Shown here in pieces: positions 5,959 through 6,423 of a stretch of DNA of 6,423 nucleotides (the first letter of the stretch is position 1; the number at the start of each line of letters is the position of its first letter). Below the pieces are notes generated by a model that was given only the letters and a program-made list of their open reading frames with translations, ran no database searches and was not told the origin of the DNA. The stretch spans positions 1 through 6,423 of the forward strand of contig QBMP01000255.1 of NCBI GenBank assembly GCA_003242115.1, in the 5' to 3' direction. The translations under genes were made by a program, and so were the position numbers. This DNA is from Phormidesmis priestleyi. GTDB taxonomy: Bacteria; Cyanobacteriota; Cyanobacteriia; Phormidesmidales; Phormidesmidaceae.

Positions 5959-6366
5959 GTCAGTCTCGACATCCTTGATGATTTGTTTGGACTGCGCTTC
6001 TATCGCCTGGACAACGGCTTCCATCTCCATTTCCAGCTGCTCTGGTGTGGGCAGGCTTTTTTGCAGGTTTTCAGGGAGCCGATGGGTTGAAACGGCAATC
6101 GGGGTGCTGACGTTATACAGGGCGTATTCTGCCGTTGTTTTCCGTTTGCTCTTGCACAGGATAATACCAATCGTTGCTTCATCTCCTTCACGCCGAATCT
6201 GATGATCAACAGCCGCTACGTAGAAGTTCATCTTGCCTGCAAACTCAGGCTCAAACTCTCTAGTTTTAAGGTCAATAACGATATAGCAGTGCAGGTGTGC
6301 ATGGTAGAACAGCAAGTCCATCCGGTACTCTTTTTCATCAACCACAATTGGTACTTGGCTTCCCAT
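5953..6366 (-). CDS. YhcG-type (DUF1016) PDDEXK nuclease, C-terminal domain only; probable truncated remnant
   Basis: The 137 residues match the C-terminal nuclease domain of the YhcG/DUF1016 family: RMDLLFYHAHLHCYIVIDLK at 15-34, then FEPEFAGKMNFY at 38-49 and IGIILCKSK. The active-site pattern is D17, then D32-x-K34; most relatives have E-x-K at the second position, as I recall. The tail has ENLQKSLPTPEQLE and a charged helix. Full-length relatives are roughly 330-370 residues, with a helical N-terminal domain that is absent here. The frame stays open upstream of the ATG at 6366 for only eight codons (APILDLSV, to 6390) before a TAA at 6393-6391, and similarity to the family seems to continue through those codons. 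No ribosome site precedes the ATG. The gene is therefore probably decayed by a stop or frameshift, with the rest beyond 6423. A short stand-alone nuclease is less likely. Confidence 0.82.
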   Translation of the reverse strand: MGSQVPIVVDEKEYRMDLLFYHAHLHCYIVIDLKTREFEPEFAGKMNFYVAAVDHQIRREGDEATIGIILCKSKRKTTAEYALYNVSTPIAVSTHRLPENLQKSLPTPEQLEMEMEAVVQAIEAQSKQIIKDVETDD

Positions 6367-6423
6367 AACAGATAGATCTAGAATTGGTGCTTACGACTTT
6401 TCAGGTTTTAGGAGTCTGTCTAA

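Noticed and set aside
5528..6209. Frames at 5528-5956, 5584-5793, 5975-6202 and 6000-6209
   Set aside because: They are shadows of the 205-residue gene and of the YhcG-type nuclease domain, whose own frames carry the protein-like signal.

Overview
The window looks like an accessory or low-density stretch of a cyanobacterial chromosome. The main evidence is eight copies of the octamer GCGATCGC (HIP1) in 6.4 kb, starting at 35, 1160, 1190, 4742, 4894, 4993, 5187 and 5431. A membrane-anchored pentapeptide-repeat protein of a layout common in cyanobacteria supports this. I cannot name the genus.

Layout, left to right. (1) 1-1041, minus strand: a long open frame that runs off the left edge and encodes a CoiA-like PD-(D/E)XK nuclease with a long C-terminal extension. 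It has no stop inside the window, so it is easily missed. (2) 1042-1276: an intergenic spacer with two facing HIP1 palindromes. (3) 1277-2650, minus: a 457-residue protein with two membrane segments, a hendecad coiled coil, a helical domain and 37 uninterrupted pentapeptide repeats. Its DNA shows two recent in-frame tandem duplications. (4) 2809-3194, minus: a small three-helix membrane protein broken by a frameshift. (5) 3252-3362: a 111-bp inverted-repeat unit resembling a MITE or insertion-sequence remnant. (6) 3473-4513, plus: an unnamed multi-spanning membrane protein with an HPDAAGGL motif. (7) 4514-5322: about 800 bp without a convincing gene, rich in HIP1 and in stem-loops. (8) 5323-5940, plus: a 205-residue protein I do not recognise. 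(9) 5953-6366, minus: the C-terminal nuclease domain of a YhcG/DUF1016 protein without its N-terminal half, convergent with (8) and sharing a hairpin that contains both stop codons.

I see no operon. The genes are widely spaced, mostly on the minus strand, and several are broken or truncated, which suggests a region in turnover. Nuclease domains of the PD-(D/E)XK class sit at both ends, with membrane proteins of unknown role between them. That is compatible with a decaying defence or mobile-element neighbourhood, but the sequence alone does not prove it. I found no rRNA, tRNA, CRISPR array or intact transposase.
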